Assembly (NCBI GenBank): GCA_024508675.1
Contig: JANINQ010000011.1
Location: 62,001 to 126,000 of the forward strand
Direction of reading: 5' to 3'
DNA length: 64,000 nucleotides
From: Afipia sp.
GTDB taxonomy: Bacteria; Pseudomonadota; Alphaproteobacteria; Rhizobiales; Xanthobacteraceae
The notes below the pieces were generated by a model, which had not been told where the DNA came from, ran no database searches, and saw only the letters and a list, made by a program, of their open reading frames with translations. Position 1 is the stretch's first letter; the number at the start of each line of letters is the position of its first letter. Positions 63,685 through 64,000 of this stretch are shown one piece after another. The position numbers and the translations under genes were made by a program.

Positions 63685-64000
63685 ATGGTCCGCTATAACG
63701 AAATCCGTGAAGGTGAAGTCGCGGTCGAACCTCCGTCACCAACCGACGCAGGACTTGTCTTCATCGGTCGCATCCATACGCCTTGGACCGACAGGCTGAA
63801 GACTCCGCGGCAGGGCCGTCATGACGGGCCAGTGTGCCGGATCGAGATTTTTGAACCGTGGGTGCCCGCGCTCAAGGGACTCGACAAGTTTACGCAGGTC
63901 GAAGTGATCTACTGGCTGCATCAGTCGCGCCGCGATCTGATCCTGCAGAGTCCCGCCAGCGACACCAACACGCACGGCACGTTCGCGCTGCGCTCACCCG
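63685..64000 (+). CDS. TrmO-like (TsaA/YaeB) tRNA methyltransferase, 3' end outside window
   Basis: An open frame from ATG 63685 to the window edge, 105 codons. GLVFIGRIHTPWTDRLKTPR, HDGPVCRIEIFEPWVPALKG, LDKFTQVEVIYWLHQSRRDL match the TsaA/UPF0066 beta-barrel, known in TrmO, which adds a methyl group to N6-threonylcarbamoyladenosine in tRNA using S-adenosylmethionine. The C-terminal half is beyond the edge, so fold completeness cannot be judged. Confidence 0.8.
   Translation, partial: MVRYNEIREGEVAVEPPSPTDAGLVFIGRIHTPWTDRLKTPRQGRHDGPVCRIEIFEPWVPALKGLDKFTQVEVIYWLHQSRRDLILQSPASDTNTHGTFALRSP

Overview
The window is about 64 kb of high-GC chromosomal DNA from an alphaproteobacterium, most likely of the Bradyrhizobium/Afipia/Rhodopseudomonas/Nitrobacter group. 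Grounds for this are the divK-pleD pair, an EipB-type (DUF1849) envelope protein, a Bradyrhizobium-style porin, the alphaproteobacterial forms of DinB, ParC and PyrC, the gene order rpoZ-rel-pdxJ-acpS-lepB-rnc-era-recO-parC, and candidate FixK/FNR boxes. Species assignment is inference; nothing was searched. Gene density is normal, most of the content is core genome, and I see no transposase, prophage, CRISPR array or rRNA.

Layout. 1-10 kb: FemAB-like acyltransferase (cut by the window edge), GDPD phosphodiesterase, RidA, EipB, DinB, a DUF3572 protein, DivK and PleD (cell-cycle/c-di-GMP signalling), then a divergent CBS-BON / universal-stress pair with two FNR/FixK-like sites between them, and a LysR regulator with an ABM-fold protein. 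10-20 kb: rpmG, a flavin monooxygenase, a TolA/TonB-like protein, then a long minus-strand run topA-rnr-DUF983-NUDIX-redoxin. 19.6-26 kb: an HxlR/SDR cassette with twin operator-like sites sits between topA and dprA; then plsY, a pyrC-like gene and pyrB. 26-35 kb: accessory enzymes and transporters (VanX-like dipeptidase, AidB-like dehydrogenase, CPBP protease, AEC carrier, ruvX, LysR/MFS pair, nitronate monooxygenase, PAS protein). 35-40.5 kb: gatC, a 62-residue CxxC protein, gatA, a patatin lipoprotein and gatB.

40.4-44.7 kb is the least ordinary stretch. It is gene-poor and hairpin-rich, with a 30-residue lysine-rich histone H1-like micro-protein behind a strong Shine-Dalgarno, a small Sel1-like protein, tRNA-Ser(GCU) and a porin. 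44.8-64 kb returns to housekeeping genes: alpha/beta hydrolase, Slt-type transglycosylase, dapA, mscL, smpB, a redoxin, uracil-DNA glycosylase, a NYN-domain protein, rpoZ, the (p)ppGpp synthetase/hydrolase, pdxJ-acpS, lepB-rnc-era-(membrane protein)-recO, parC, and the start of a TrmO-like gene cut by the right edge.

Points that stand out: the two FNR/FixK-type boxes at 7547-7597; the H1-like micro-protein at 41015; a cluster of paired inverted repeats upstream of dapA; the HxlR/SDR insertion with matched operators; and a PyrC homologue that has lost its metal-binding HxH motif. I did not find a convincing new multi-gene defence or biosynthetic system.
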